Shown here: positions 44,762 through 53,843 of the stretch, piece by piece | Numbering within the stretch: the stretch's first letter is position 1 | Layout: the number at the start of each line of letters is the position of its first letter | Assembly: GCF_000293885.2 (NCBI RefSeq) | Contig: NZ_CP010945.1 | Span: 5,104,001 to 5,168,000, forward strand | Direction of reading: 5' to 3' | Source: Pseudomonas fluorescens NCIMB 11764 | GTDB lineage: Bacteria; Pseudomonadota; Gammaproteobacteria; Pseudomonadales; Pseudomonadaceae | DNA: 64,000 nucleotides | The notes under the pieces: generated by a model | Seen by the model: only the letters and a program-made list of their open reading frames with translations | What the model was told of the DNA's origin: nothing | Databases searched by the model: none | Translations under genes and position numbers: made by a program

Positions 44762-44902
44762 TGTGGCGAGGGCGCTTGCTCCCGCTGGAGTGCTAAGCGC
44801 TCCCGAACCCAGACGCTGCGGTTTATCTGTCACACCGCGTAGGCCGGATTTACGACTGCTTCGCAGCCGAGCGGGAGCGAGCTCCCTCGCCACAGGTACG
44901 TC
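44762..44902. repeat. REP pair downstream of pedH
   Basis: 'TTGTGGCGAGGGCGCTTGCTCCCGCTGG' and the inverse 'GCCGAGCGGGAGCGAGCTCCCTCGCCACAG' flank about 80 bp. It lies between pedH (stop at 44929) and the exaC promoter region. Confidence 0.87.
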
Positions 44903-44928
44903 ATTACCCCAGGGTTGTGGTGGTTGGG

Positions 44929-46704
44929 TCAGTGTTTGGCGACCAGGTCTTTCGGCAACTTGAACGTCCAGAGCATGCCGCCCTGGTTGAAGTCCTTGAT
45001 GCGCTTGGCCACTTCACCACCCCACAGCGGAACAGCACCGCCCCAACCGGACAGCACCGAGACGTACTGCTCGCCATCCATTTCCCAGGTCACGGGCGAA
45101 CCCAGCACGCCGGAGCCGGTCTGGAATTCCCAGACTTTCTCGCCGGTCTTGGCGTTGAATGCCTGGAGGAAACCTTCCGGCGTGCCGGTGAATACCAGGT
45201 TGCCCTTGGTGGTCAGCACCCCGCCCCACAGCGGCGCGAAGTTCTTGTGACGCCAGACTTCCTTGCCGGTTTTCGGGTCGATGGCGCGCAGTACGCCGAT
45301 GTAGTCTTCGTTCAACGGCTTGATGGTGAAACCGGCACCGAGGAACGCCGCGCCTTTCTTGTAGGCAATGCCTTCGTTCCAGATGTCCATGCCCCATTCG
45401 TTGGACGGTACGTAGAACAGCCCGGTGTCCTTGTTGTAGGCCATCGGCATCCAGTTTTTCGCGCCGAGGAACGCCGGGGCGACGAACACCGAACTGCCTT
45501 TGGCTTCAGTGCCCGGTGCGCCAGGACGGCTGGCCTCGTTGTAGATCGGCCGGCCCTCTTTATCGAGCCCGGTGGCCCAGGTGATCTTGTCCACGAACGG
45601 GAAGCCGCGAATGAATTTGCCGTTGGTGCGGTCCAGCACGTAGAAGAAACCGTTACGGTCGGCAGTTGCCGCCGCTTTGATTTCCTTACCGCCTTCGGTG
45701 TAGTTGAACGAGACCAGCTCGTTCACGCCGTCATAGTCCCAACCGTCGTGGGGCGTGCTCTGGAAGTGCCATTTGATCGTGCCGTCGTCAGGGTTCAGCG
45801 CCAGACGTGACGAGGAGTAAAGGTTGTCGCCAGGACGCAGGTGCGAGTTCCACGGCGCCGGGTTGCCGGTGCCGAACAGCAGCAGATTGGTTTCCGGATC
45901 GTAGTAACCGCCCAGCCAAGGTGCCGCGCCGCCGGTTTTCCACAGATCGCCCGGCCAGGTCTTGCCCGCTTCGCCACCGGAAATGCCGTTCTCCACGGCT
46001 TTGCCGTCCTTGTAGACATAACCCATGTGCCCTTCGACGGTCGGGCGACTCCACAGCAAGTCGCCATTTTTTGGGTCATAGGCTTCGATCTTGCCGACCA
46101 CCCCGAACTCGCCACCGGCCACACCGGTAATCAGCTTGCCGTTGATCACCAGCGGCGCCGCGCTGATGGAATAGCCTTCCTTGTGGTCGGCGACTTTCTT
46201 GCTCCAGACGACTTTGCCGGTGTCTTTGTTCAGCGCCACGAGTTTGGCGTCGAGGGTGCCGAAGAACACCAGGTCGCCGTACAGCGCCACGCCCCGGTTG
46301 ATCACGTCGCAGCACGGGCGGATGTCATCGGGCAGGCGCGCATCGTATTGCCAGAGCTTCTTGCCGGTGCGCGCGTCCACCGCAAACACCCGCGAGTAGG
46401 AACCGGTCATGTACATCACGCCGTCCTTGATCATCGGCTGTGCTTGCTGACCGCGTTGTTTTTCGCCGCCGAAGGAGAAGGCCCAGACCGGCCGCAAATC
46501 CTTCACGTTGTTGACGTTGAGGGTGTCGAGCGGGCTGTAGCGCTGACCCTGGACGCCCAGACCGTTGGTGACGATCTGCTCCGGGTTCTTGGGGTCCTGG
46601 AGAATGTCCTGATCGGTGACGGCGGCCAATGCCGTGCCGGACAACAGCATGGCACTGAGCAACAGGCTCAAGACGAAGGGTTGGCGACGTGCGGGTTGGG
46701 TCAT
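44929..46704 (-). CDS. pedH: PQQ-dependent alcohol dehydrogenase, lanthanide type
   Basis: This periplasmic quinoprotein oxidises ethanol, 2-phenylethanol and other alcohols or aldehydes. It has 591 residues with a signal peptide (about 1-28, ending 'GTALA'). The eight-bladed propeller contains the vicinal Cys131-Cys132 in '[10 protein letters not shown]' and the catalytic segment '[17 protein letters not shown]'. Asp323 would be the catalytic base. The second Asp, 325, replaces the Ser/Ala of calcium enzymes, which is the known mark of lanthanide-dependent dehydrogenases (XoxF, PedH). The calcium-type paralogue PedE is about 5 kb away. A GAGG RBS precedes the ATG. Confidence 0.92.
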   Translation of the reverse strand: MTQPARRQPFVLSLLLSAMLLSGTALAAVTDQDILQDPKNPEQIVTNGLGVQGQRYSPLDTLNVNNVKDLRPVWAFSFGGEKQRGQQAQPMIKDGVMYMTGSYSRVFAVDARTGKKLWQYDARLPDDIRPCCDVINRGVALYGDLVFFGTLDAKLVALNKDTGKVVWSKKVADHKEGYSISAAPLVINGKLITGVAGGEFGVVGKIEAYDPKNGDLLWSRPTVEGHMGYVYKDGKAVENGISGGEAGKTWPGDLWKTGGAAPWLGGYYDPETNLLLFGTGNPAPWNSHLRPGDNLYSSSRLALNPDDGTIKWHFQSTPHDGWDYDGVNELVSFNYTEGGKEIKAAATADRNGFFYVLDRTNGKFIRGFPFVDKITWATGLDKEGRPIYNEASRPGAPGTEAKGSSVFVAPAFLGAKNWMPMAYNKDTGLFYVPSNEWGMDIWNEGIAYKKGAAFLGAGFTIKPLNEDYIGVLRAIDPKTGKEVWRHKNFAPLWGGVLTTKGNLVFTGTPEGFLQAFNAKTGEKVWEFQTGSGVLGSPVTWEMDGEQYVSVLSGWGGAVPLWGGEVAKRIKDFNQGGMLWTFKLPKDLVAKH

Positions 46705-46733
46705 GACGGCTGCCTCTGCGGTTTTTGTTATAC

Positions 46734-46750
46734 CCGGGAAATTTTCCCGG
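46734..46750. promoter_or_regulatory. GGGAAAT palindrome before pedH
   Basis: CCGGGAAATTTTCCCGG lies 30-46 bp upstream of the pedH ATG. A close relative, GGGAAATATTCCC, is found before pedE at 50189. It could be a repressor site or a 5'-UTR element. Confidence 0.5.
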
Positions 46751-46810
46751 TCTGGTGCAGATTCTTGGGCGCCGCCGCCCTTGCAACAATTGCCCGCAGT
46801 GCGGAGATTG

Positions 46811-46825
46811 CTAGTTCCTTAGTAG
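46811..46825 (-). promoter_or_regulatory. ped box upstream of pedH
   Basis: CTAGTTCCTTAGTAG on the plus strand (CTACTAAGGAACTAG on the coding strand) lies about 107 bp upstream of the pedH ATG. It matches the ped box in the core CAGTNCCTTNGTAG. Confidence 0.6.
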
Positions 46826-46872
46826 CGGGTCGGAGGAGATGAACACCGGTTTTTGTGATCGACACCAGTTCC

Positions 46873-46967
46873 CTGTGGGAGCGAGCCTGCTCGCGATGAG
46901 GGCCTGACAGTCGATATCTTTATCGACTGCTACACCGCTATCGCGAGCAGGCTCGCTCACACAGGGT
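46873..46967. repeat. REP pair upstream of pedH
   Basis: 'TGTGGGAGCGAGCCTGCTCGCGATGAGG' and 'CTATCGCGAGCAGGCTCGCTCACACAGG' facing each other with an AT-rich spacer. It lies between the metallohydrolase stop and the pedH promoter. Confidence 0.88.
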
Positions 46968-46976
46968 TGCGTGTTT

Positions 46977-47915
46977 TCACTTGGTTGGGGCGGAATCGAC
47001 TCGGGGCATTTGTGCGCGCTCGTAGCGCGGGTAGAGATGACTGACGCTGCGAATCAGCTCATAGCGACTCAGGCTGATACTGGCGAACCGTTCAGGGATG
47101 GGACTGCGGATCATCTCGCCCATGTCGCTGCCATTGGCCGCGCCATCACGCATCAGTTGATCGAGCCAGCCCAGGTAATCGCGCATTTGCTCGAAGGGTT
47201 TTGCGTCCGTGGCGACCGGGCCGTGGCCGGGGACGATGAGCGTCCACGGCAAGCCTTGCAGCGTCGCAATGTCCGCCAGCCACACCGACAAACCCGGACT
47301 GTTGGGCGTGGTCAGCGCCCGTTGATAAAACACCAGATCCCCGGCAAACAGCACGCCGGTTGTCTGGTCGAGAATAGCCAGATCAGCGCCCGTGTGCCCA
47401 CCCAGGCTCAGCAGACGCAGATCGTGATTCCCAAAAGTTCGCACGCCCGGCGTCAGCGTCTCGGTCGGCAACACCACTTCGGTGCCACGCATCCAGTCGC
47501 CCACCAGTCGGTACATATTCTCGGCCATGGCATCGCCCTGCTGTTTCAACAGCTCGGCTGTACCGCCCAACGCGCCAATCGGCACGTCACTGAAGGCCTG
47601 ATTGCCCAGCACATGATCGGGATGATGATGGGTCAGCAGCACCTGGATCACCGGTTTGTCGGTGGTCGCGGCAATCGCTTTGCGCATCGCTTCGCCGTAT
47701 CGCCTGGACGGCCCGGTGTCGATCACCACCACGCCGCGTTCGGTGACGATGAACGCGGTGTTGACGATGTTGCCACCGTTGTCCTTGGCGAAATTGTCGG
47801 TGCTGCCTTCCAGCAGCCAGGTGTCTGCGGCGATCTGCCGGGGCTTGAGTGAATAGTCGAGATCGGCCAACGCAGGAAGGCTCAGGCTCATGAACAACAG
47901 CAGCATCCAGCGCAT
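46977..47915 (-). CDS. Quinoprotein relay system zinc metallohydrolase
   Basis: The ATG at 47915 after AGGAGCGCGTG gives 312 residues with a signal peptide (MRWMLLLFMSLSLPALA). It is a metallo-beta-lactamase-fold protein: 'GGNIVNTAFIVTERGVVVIDTGPSRRYGEAM', the metal motif 'LLTHHHPDHVLGNQAF' (HxHxDH), 'LGGHTGADLAILDQTTGVLFAGDLVF' and 'WTLIVPGHGPV'. Members near PQQ-dehydrogenase genes are classed as SoxH-related relay proteins. The true reaction is unknown. It is periplasmic and co-transcribed with the SoxYZ-like carrier, 16 bp away. The long open frame upstream is a shadow of that gene. Confidence 0.88.
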   Translation of the reverse strand: MRWMLLLFMSLSLPALADLDYSLKPRQIAADTWLLEGSTDNFAKDNGGNIVNTAFIVTERGVVVIDTGPSRRYGEAMRKAIAATTDKPVIQVLLTHHHPDHVLGNQAFSDVPIGALGGTAELLKQQGDAMAENMYRLVGDWMRGTEVVLPTETLTPGVRTFGNHDLRLLSLGGHTGADLAILDQTTGVLFAGDLVFYQRALTTPNSPGLSVWLADIATLQGLPWTLIVPGHGPVATDAKPFEQMRDYLGWLDQLMRDGAANGSDMGEMIRSPIPERFASISLSRYELIRSVSHLYPRYERAQMPRVDSAPTK

Positions 47916-47931
47916 CACGCGCTCCTTTGAG

Positions 47932-48693
47932 TCAGGGTATGGCCGCATCAAACTGGTTGCCGCTGTTGTCGCGCAGCAACAAGCGCGTCTGCCCTGCCCC
48001 TTCAATGTCGAACGCCAGGCTGGGGTTTTCGCTGACGGCGGGAAACAGTTCGAGACGGGCCAGCAACCGGTCGTTGTGATCGCGCAACTCGGCATGGTTG
48101 ATGAAGAATTCCGGGATACCGCTGACCATGCCGTTGTCCATCGGATGCGCCACCTGCAAGCGCAAGCGGCTGTATTCGCCACGCGGGTAGCGCCCGCCGA
48201 TGACTTCGCCAATGTGTTCTTCCCAACCCGGCTGGGTGCGCACCACGCTGGGCGCCGTGCAGCCGCCGCCCGCCGCATCGATCAGGGTCGAGCCGACATG
48301 CCACAATCCATCGCGGGTCAGCACCGCTGCACGCAACGGCGTGGCTTGTTCGACACGAATGCGGATCGACAGCCACGGCAGCACGCGATCCAGCGGTTGA
48401 AAATCGACAATTTTCGGCAACGGATTAAGCTCGGCCCAGGCAAGGATTTTTACCACCTCGCCCTTGAACGCCCGGGCGTCGATTTCCAGCGGCACTTGCC
48501 GGGCATCTTCGGCGAACGGCGGCGCCATCAGCTTGACCCGCTCGTCGAACACGAACGGCGCATCGCCAAGCATTTGCTTGTGATAGAAGGCCCACATCAC
48601 CGACGGCACCGGGTCTTTGCCCGGTTCGATGACTGCCGCGTGCGCGGCCAAGGGTAGCCAGCAGGCCAACAGGCAAAACGCGCTCCAGTTCAC
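47932..48693 (-). CDS. Quinoprotein dehydrogenase-associated SoxYZ-like carrier
   Basis: This 253-residue periplasmic protein has a signal peptide (MNWSAFCLLACWLPLAAHA). The N-terminal half resembles SoxY ('MLGDAPFVFDERVKLMAPPFAEDARQVPLEIDARA') and carries 'DAAGGGCTAPSV' with the Gly-rich Cys segment analogous to the SoxY swinging arm (GGCG). The C-terminal half is SoxZ-like ('VAHPMDNGMVSGIPEFFINHAELRDHNDRLLARLELFPAVSENPSLAFDI'). So SoxY and SoxZ appear fused. Partner proteins are the Zn hydrolase and cytochrome next to it. The cargo is unknown. It overlaps the binding-protein gene by four bases. Confidence 0.87.
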   Translation of the reverse strand: MNWSAFCLLACWLPLAAHAAVIEPGKDPVPSVMWAFYHKQMLGDAPFVFDERVKLMAPPFAEDARQVPLEIDARAFKGEVVKILAWAELNPLPKIVDFQPLDRVLPWLSIRIRVEQATPLRAAVLTRDGLWHVGSTLIDAAGGGCTAPSVVRTQPGWEEHIGEVIGGRYPRGEYSRLRLQVAHPMDNGMVSGIPEFFINHAELRDHNDRLLARLELFPAVSENPSLAFDIEGAGQTRLLLRDNSGNQFDAAIP

Positions 48694-49568
48694 TGTTGAT
48701 ACATCTCCGGCACGTCATAGCGCAGGCCGTAACGGGCGTAAATGGCTTTGACCGAGCCTTCACGGATCAAGGTTTCCAGGGTTTCTTCCACGGCATAGGC
48801 CAATTGACGATTGCTTTCGTGCACCGCCATGCCGATCTCCCAGAGTTGCTTGCCCATGTTCGGATAGGCGTTTTCCGCCAGCGCGAGTTGCGGGTCCGCC
48901 GCCTCGTGAACCTGCCAGTCGATCTCGCCGCGCATCGCCATGACCGCGTCTACTTCACCGGCCTTCATGGCCGCGAACGCCTGGGGCACACCGGGATAGT
49001 GGCGGGTTTTGCCGGCGAGCATGCCGCTGAACACCGAGGTCAGGTAGAACGACGGCACGCTGTCGACCTCGACGCCAATCGGGTGGTGCTCGAACACCGC
49101 GACGCTGCCCACCGACTCCAGCCGACGGCGGTCATACGCGACCTGCCATTGCTCGTTCTGGTACGGACCGAACATCACCACATGGCCGTTTTCCAGCTCG
49201 CCCAGTTCGTTGCGCTTGCGCGCGTAATCCTGGTCATAGGGCACGCGCATCATCAGGTCGGCCAGTTGCAGATCGTGCAACTGGCTGGCGCGCCAGATGT
49301 AGTCGCGCAGGTCGTCGTCGAGCTTCTCGCCGGCAGGCGCCCAGATCAGTTTCAAGTGAACGCCAAGGGCTTTGGCCAAGGCCTCGGCCAGTTCGACATC
49401 CACACCACGGGGCTGGCCGGCGTCTTCGAAACTGTAGGGAGCAAAGTCTTTGTAGACCGCCACCTTCAGCTCCCCGGCAGCGATCATTTCGTCATAGGTA
49501 CGAATCTGCGCCTGCACCACCTGGCAGCACAGCAGCACAGCGCTGATCAACACAGCGAGCAGGCGCAT
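48690..49568 (-). CDS. Quinoprotein dehydrogenase-associated substrate-binding-like protein
   Basis: This 292-residue periplasmic protein has a signal peptide (MRLLAVLISAVLLCCQVVQA). It has an SBP family 3 fold: 'GELKVAVYKDFAPYSFEDAGQPRGVDVELAEALAKALGVHLKLIWAPAG', 'LMMRVPYDQDYARKRNELG', 'GVEVDSVPSFYLTSV' and 'IGMAVHESNRQLAYAVEETLETLIREGSVKAIYARYG'. In XoxF/MxaJ-type systems the same fold binds the dehydrogenase rather than a nutrient. A helper role for PedH or PedE is therefore likely. It is three bases from the pedF stop and precedes the SoxYZ-like gene. Confidence 0.88.
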   Translation of the reverse strand: MRLLAVLISAVLLCCQVVQAQIRTYDEMIAAGELKVAVYKDFAPYSFEDAGQPRGVDVELAEALAKALGVHLKLIWAPAGEKLDDDLRDYIWRASQLHDLQLADLMMRVPYDQDYARKRNELGELENGHVVMFGPYQNEQWQVAYDRRRLESVGSVAVFEHHPIGVEVDSVPSFYLTSVFSGMLAGKTRHYPGVPQAFAAMKAGEVDAVMAMRGEIDWQVHEAADPQLALAENAYPNMGKQLWEIGMAVHESNRQLAYAVEETLETLIREGSVKAIYARYGLRYDVPEMYQQ

Positions 49569-49571
49569 GCA

Positions 49572-50033
49572 TTACTCCTCGACGTGAACGCTGTCCAGGT
49601 AAGTGCGCACAGCCCACAGGGCTTCCTGACTCAGGTAATCAGCCATCTTTGGCATGTACACCCGGCCGTCCCTCACGGCGCCGTGGCGGACCCGTTCGAC
49701 GAACCATTCATCACCGGCCTCGCCGACGTCGAGCATGCGCAAATCAGGGGCGATCCCGCCAGATTTCGCTTCCAGACCATGACAGGCCGCGCAGTTCTGG
49801 TTGTAGGCCGATGAGCCGATTTCGACGGCTTTATCGTGCTCGGCTGTCGTACGGTAAGGGTTTACTGCCGCCCAGCCATCGCCATCAACCTGCACGCCGG
49901 CGTCCTTGATCGGGGTCAGTCCCTTGGTTTCGACGGCTTGTGGCACCACGTTGCCGTGGGCCCAGACTGAACCTGCACTGATAAAGCCGGCCAGCAGTCC
50001 GGCAACGAGCAAGGCGTTGCGTTTTGTTGTCAT
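49572..50033 (-). CDS. pedF: Cytochrome c550 (electron acceptor of the PQQ alcohol dehydrogenases)
   Basis: This 153-residue periplasmic cytochrome has a signal peptide (about 1-25, ending 'SVWA') and one haem motif 'CAACHG' with axial Met in '[12 protein letters not shown]'. It corresponds to PedF/ExaB, which takes electrons from the quinoprotein dehydrogenases and passes them to the oxidases. It is divergent from pedE, sharing a 254-bp promoter region, and heads a unit with the binding protein, SoxYZ-like carrier and hydrolase. Confidence 0.93.
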   Translation of the reverse strand: MTTKRNALLVAGLLAGFISAGSVWAHGNVVPQAVETKGLTPIKDAGVQVDGDGWAAVNPYRTTAEHDKAVEIGSSAYNQNCAACHGLEAKSGGIAPDLRMLDVGEAGDEWFVERVRHGAVRDGRVYMPKMADYLSQEALWAVRTYLDSVHVEE

Positions 50034-50136
50034 TGTTATGCCCTCAGGATTGCACGCAAAACCTCTTGGCAGAGGCTATGGCAACCATCTTAGGAAGCGT
50101 TTCACGCAAGCCCCATGCTGCTTTGGTGGCCGCCGT

Positions 50137-50154
50137 CCAGTACCTTGGTAGTAG
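50137..50154 (-). promoter_or_regulatory. ped box between pedF and pedE
   Basis: CCAGTACCTTGGTAGTAG (coding-strand form for pedF CTACTACCAAGGTACTGG) lies 104 bp before pedF and 133 bp before pedE. It is the best match to the shared ped box and nearly palindromic. Confidence 0.7.
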
Positions 50155-50188
50155 GGCTTGTGGCGCACACCCAAATCAGGTGCCGCAT

Positions 50189-50201
50189 GGGAAATATTCC
50201 C
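50189..50201. promoter_or_regulatory. GGGAAAT palindrome before pedE
   Basis: GGGAAATATTCCC lies 87 bp upstream of the pedE ATG. It matches the palindrome before pedH (46734-46750). Confidence 0.5.
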
Positions 50202-50287
50202 GGCAACAGCGGGACTTTTTCCGTATTCGCCACCCCGTCGGACACACCACCCTGTGCAGGCCAAAACCTCCACTGGGAACTGCAACC

Positions 50288-52180
50288 ATGACAATAAGAT
50301 CGCTACCCGCCCTTTCCCCTTTGACCCTCGCCGTGCAAGCCTTTTTGCTGGTGAGCAGCCTGACCCTGAGCGCTGCCGGCCAAGCCGCGACCGAACCCGC
50401 GAAGCCGACACACAACGTGAGCTGGGAAGACATTGCCAACGATCACCTGACCACCAAGGATGTTCTGCAATACGGTATGGGCACCAACGCCCAGCGCTGG
50501 AGCCCGTTGGCCCAAGTCAACGACAAGAACGTATTCAAACTGACGCCCGCCTGGTCCTATTCATTCGGCGATGAGAAGCAGCGCGGCCAGGAATCCCAGG
50601 CGATCGTCAGTGACGGCGTGGTGTACGTCACCGGTTCGTACTCGCGGGTATTTGCCCTCGATGCCAAGACCGGCAAGCGCCTGTGGACCTACAACCATCG
50701 CCTGCCGGACAACATTCGTCCGTGCTGCGATGTGGTCAATCGCGGGGCGGCGATCTATGGCGACAAAATCTACTTCGGCACCCTCGACGCGCGCCTGATC
50801 GCGCTGGACAAGAACACCGGCAAAGTGGTGTGGAACAAGAAATTCGGCGACCACGCCGCCGGCTACACCATGACTGGCGCCCCGGTGCTGATCAAGGACA
50901 AGACCAGCGGCAAGGTACTGCTGATTCATGGCAGTTCCGGCGATGAGTTCGGCGTGGTCGGGCAACTGTTTGCCCGCGACCCGGACACCGGCGAAGAAGT
51001 GTGGATGCGGCCTTTCGTCGAAGGCCACATGGGTCGTTTGAACGGCAAGGACAGTACCCCGACCGGTGACGTCAAGGCGCCGTCCTGGCCGAACGATCCG
51101 ACCACCGAAACCGGCAAGGTCGAAGCCTGGAGCCACGGCGGCGGCGCCCCTTGGCAGAGCGCCAGTTTCGATCCGGAAACCAACACCATCATCGTCGGCG
51201 CCGGCAACCCTGGCCCGTGGAATACCTGGGCGCGCACCGCCAAGGATGGCAACCCGCACGATTACGACAGCCTCTACACCTCGGGCCAGGTCGGCGTCGA
51301 CCCGAGCACCGGCGAGGTGAAATGGTTCTACCAGCACACCCCGAACGATGCCTGGGATTTCTCCGGCAACAACGAGCTGGTGCTGTTCGACTACAAGGAC
51401 AAGGACGGCAAAGCGGTCAAGGCCACCGGCCACGCCGACCGCAACGGTTTCTTCTACGTCGTCGACCGCAACAACGGCAAATTGCAGAACGCCTTCCCCT
51501 TCGTCGACAACATCACCTGGGCCAGCCACATCGACCTGAAGACCGGGCGGCCGGTCGAGAACGAAGGCCAGCGTCCGGCGAAACCGCTGCCGGGCGAAAC
51601 CAAAGGCAAACCGGTTGAAGTGTCGCCGCCGTTCCTTGGCGGCAAAAACTGGAACCCGATGGCCTACAGCCAGGACACCGGGCTGTTCTACATTCCGGGC
51701 AACCAATGGAAAGAGGAATACTGGACCGAAGAGGTCAACTACAAGAAAGGCTCGGCGTATCTGGGCATGGGTTTCCGCATCAAGCGTATGTACGACGATC
51801 ACGTCGGCACCTTGCGCGCGATGAACCCGACCACCGGCAAAGTGGTGTGGGAGCACAAGGAACCCCTGCCACTGTGGGCCGGCGTGCTGGCGACCAAGGG
51901 CAACCTGGTGTTCACCGGCACCGGCGATGGTTTCTTCAAGGCCTTCGACGCGAAAACCGGCAAGGAGCTGTGGAAGTTCCAGACCGGCAGCGGCATCGTC
52001 TCGCCGCCGATCACCTGGGAACAGGACGGCGAGCAGTACATCGGTGTGACCGTCGGGTATGGCGGTGCGGTGCCGTTGTGGGGCGGCGACATGGCCGAGC
52101 TGACCAAACCGGTGGCTCAGGGCGGGTCGTTCTGGGTGTTCAAGATTCCGAGCTGGGATAGCAAGGTGGCGAAGAAGTAA
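50288..52180 (+). CDS. pedE: PQQ-dependent alcohol dehydrogenase, calcium type
   Basis: This periplasmic quinoprotein has 630 residues from the ATG at 50288 ([24 protein letters not shown]), with a signal peptide to about residue 33. Features are the vicinal Cys146-Cys147 in '[10 protein letters not shown]' and the catalytic segment '[19 protein letters not shown]' with Asp357. Ser359 is at the position where PedH has Asp, the calcium-enzyme form as in ExaA. The sequence is very close to P. aeruginosa ExaA as I remember it. The frame upstream to 50024 is not coding. The start follows CTGGGAACTGC. It is divergent from pedF and ended by a hairpin pair. Confidence 0.95.
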   Translation: MTIRSLPALSPLTLAVQAFLLVSSLTLSAAGQAATEPAKPTHNVSWEDIANDHLTTKDVLQYGMGTNAQRWSPLAQVNDKNVFKLTPAWSYSFGDEKQRGQESQAIVSDGVVYVTGSYSRVFALDAKTGKRLWTYNHRLPDNIRPCCDVVNRGAAIYGDKIYFGTLDARLIALDKNTGKVVWNKKFGDHAAGYTMTGAPVLIKDKTSGKVLLIHGSSGDEFGVVGQLFARDPDTGEEVWMRPFVEGHMGRLNGKDSTPTGDVKAPSWPNDPTTETGKVEAWSHGGGAPWQSASFDPETNTIIVGAGNPGPWNTWARTAKDGNPHDYDSLYTSGQVGVDPSTGEVKWFYQHTPNDAWDFSGNNELVLFDYKDKDGKAVKATGHADRNGFFYVVDRNNGKLQNAFPFVDNITWASHIDLKTGRPVENEGQRPAKPLPGETKGKPVEVSPPFLGGKNWNPMAYSQDTGLFYIPGNQWKEEYWTEEVNYKKGSAYLGMGFRIKRMYDDHVGTLRAMNPTTGKVVWEHKEPLPLWAGVLATKGNLVFTGTGDGFFKAFDAKTGKELWKFQTGSGIVSPPITWEQDGEQYIGVTVGYGGAVPLWGGDMAELTKPVAQGGSFWVFKIPSWDSKVAKK

Positions 52181-52187
52181 CACGCCT

Positions 52188-52234
52188 CCCCCCTGTAGTC
52201 ACAGGGGGCTTGCCTGTATTCAGCAAGCCCTTCT
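52188..52234 (+). terminator. Tandem hairpins after pedE
   Basis: CCCCCTGT..ACAGGGGG (52188-52208) is followed by GGGCTTGC (52206-52213) pairing with GCAAGCCC (52223-52230) and a short CTTCT tail. It probably terminates pedE. Confidence 0.65.
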
Positions 52235-52357
52235 GTGGCGAGGGAGCTTGCTCCCGCTGGGTCGCGAAGCGGCCCCTCCATACTTCAGCAATACCGGGTT
52301 GTCCGGGTTTGCGACTGCTTCGCAGTCGAGCGGGAGCAAGCTCCCTCGCCACAGGAA
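52232..52357. repeat. REP pair between pedE and the pentapeptide gene
   Basis: 'CTGTGGCGAGGGAGCTTGCTCCCGCTGG' and its inverse 'AGCGGGAGCAAGCTCCCTCGCCACAG' enclose 'GACTGCTTCGCAGTC'. Confidence 0.88.
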
Positions 52358-52412
52358 CCTGCCTGGCCACAGTTTTGTGTATCCCGCCGACTCTCCATTC
52401 CGAGGACCTGCC

Positions 52413-53063
52413 ATGAACTATCTACCTTTGATACTGTTGCTGACTGCACTTCCGGCTTACGCCACCGATGACGGCGAAGACACCCCGTTGATCATCAACG
52501 GCTGCACCATCGCCGAACACAGCCCCTGCCCCGGCGCCAATCTTAAAGGCGCCAACCTGAGCAATCAGGACCTGCGCAACATGAACCTCAGCGGCGCTGA
52601 CCTGCGCGATGCCGACTTGCGTCACGCCCGCCTCGACCTCGCCAATCTGGAAAAAACCCAGCTGCAAGGCGCCAACCTGACCCGGGCCAGCCTGCAACAG
52701 AGCAACCTGCGTCTCGCCGATTTCACCGGCGCGACGCTGATGGCGATTCAGGGTTGGGGAATGTTCGCCCAAGGCGCGCAATTCGAAGACGCCAACCTCA
52801 GCGGCGCCTATCTGCAATTCGCCCGGCTCTCCGGGGCCAGATTGCACAACGCCAACCTCCGGGCGGCCGACCTGGAGATGACCTGGCTGAGCAAGGCTGA
52901 TCTCAAAGGCGCGGATCTTAGCGATGCCAATCTGCAGGAGGCCAAGTTTGGCGAAAGCAACCTGGAGCAGGCGAACCTCAATGGCTCGCGCCAGCATTAT
53001 ACGAATTTTCAGGATGCGAATATGGAGGGTTGCAGCGGCTGCCCGACGACGTGGAACAAGTGA
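52413..53063 (+). CDS. Pentapeptide-repeat protein with signal peptide
   Basis: The ATG at 52413 after CGAGGACC gives 216 residues: a signal peptide (MNYLPLILLLTALPAYA), then about 30 A(D/N)Lxx pentapeptides ('CPGANLKGANLSNQDLRNMNLSGADLRDADLRHARLDLANLEKTQLQGANL' and onwards). These should form a right-handed quadrilateral beta-helix in the periplasm. It ends 'GCSGCPTTWNK'. Pentapeptide proteins occur at this position in ped clusters of other pseudomonads, but their role is unknown. The long frame upstream to 52248 crosses REP sequence and is not coding. Confidence 0.88.
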   Translation: MNYLPLILLLTALPAYATDDGEDTPLIINGCTIAEHSPCPGANLKGANLSNQDLRNMNLSGADLRDADLRHARLDLANLEKTQLQGANLTRASLQQSNLRLADFTGATLMAIQGWGMFAQGAQFEDANLSGAYLQFARLSGARLHNANLRAADLEMTWLSKADLKGADLSDANLQEAKFGESNLEQANLNGSRQHYTNFQDANMEGCSGCPTTWNK

Positions 53064-53095
53064 GACCCGAATCGACAATGCAACACAGACCTCCT

Positions 53096-53184
53096 GAGAG
53101 AGCGAGCCTGCTCGCGATGACGGTATGGCAGCCAATATCAATGTTGAATGTTATGCCCTCATCGCGAGCAGGCTCGCTTCCACA
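53096..53184. repeat. REP pair between the pentapeptide gene and pedR2
   Basis: 'GAGAGAGCGAGCCTGCTCGCGATGACGG' and 'CTCATCGCGAGCAGGCTCGCTTCCACAGG' flank an AT-rich spacer between two convergent genes. Confidence 0.88.
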
Positions 53185-53204
53185 GGGTCTTGCCGTGGAT
53201 TGAA

Positions 53205-53843
53205 TCATCTCGCCACCCGCACCACCCCCATATCAATCCCCAAATGCACCAGCTCGGCGTGGGAACTGACCTGCAATTTGCTCTTGAGCAAGGTCAGGTG
53301 ATTGGAGACGGTCTTGCTGCTGATGCTCAACTGCTCGGCAATCAACCGGGCCGGGGTGCCTTTGGCGAGCATCACGAAAATCTCCAGTTCACGCTGGGTC
53401 ATGCTCTGCAAACGCGGATCGCTGGCGTCCTGCTGCGGATGACAGACCAGTTGAGTCGCCAGCGGTTGTTCGATGTACGCGTGGCCGGCGAGGATGCGCC
53501 GCACAGCCTCGATCAATACATCCGGCGCCGAGCTTTTGGTCAGGTAGCCCGAGGCGCCCGCGTCCAGTGCCTGGCGCACCAACGGCAGCTCATCGTGCAT
53601 GCTGAAAAACAGCACGCGCAATTGCGGCAGGCGCTGTCGCAGGCGGCGCGTGGTTTCCAGCCCGCTGATCCCCGGCAAGCCGAAATCCATGATCACCAGA
53701 TTCGGCACGGCTTCCTGAACCTTGGTCAGCGCCTCTTCACCCGTTGCGGCTTCACGCACTTCCATCGCCGGCAACAACGCGCGCAACAAACTCGCGTAGC
53801 CCTGACGGACCACCGCATGGTCATCCACCAGCAGAATATTCAT
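53205..53843 (-). CDS. pedR2: LuxR-family response regulator PedR2
   Basis: This 212-residue NarL/FixJ-type regulator starts at the ATG at 53843, overlapping the pedS2 stop (ATGA). The receiver (about 1-118) has 'LLVDDHAVVRQG' and phospho-acceptor Asp53 in 'LVIMDFGLPGISG'. The LuxR HTH (about 145-205) reads 'LQSMTQRELEIFVMLAKGTPARLIAEQLSISSKTVSNHLTLLKSKLQVSS'. By position and partner it corresponds to PedR2, which in P. putida controls the switch between PedE and PedH in response to lanthanides. That function is taken over by synteny. Confidence 0.88.
   Translation of the reverse strand: MNILLVDDHAVVRQGYASLLRALLPAMEVREAATGEEALTKVQEAVPNLVIMDFGLPGISGLETTRRLRQRLPQLRVLFFSMHDELPLVRQALDAGASGYLTKSSAPDVLIEAVRRILAGHAYIEQPLATQLVCHPQQDASDPRLQSMTQRELEIFVMLAKGTPARLIAEQLSISSKTVSNHLTLLKSKLQVSSHAELVHLGIDMGVVRVAR

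Noticed and set aside
43036..44796. 586-codon plus-strand frame over exaC
   Set aside because: Starts inside a REP and mirrors ExaC. No family features.
46905..46916. CTGACAGTCGAT near REP as another island palindrome
   Set aside because: No inverted partner arm and no hexamer at 22 bp.
52188..52357. Coding extension upstream of the pentapeptide gene
   Set aside because: The extra codons translate REP DNA, and a signal peptide begins at the internal ATG 52413.
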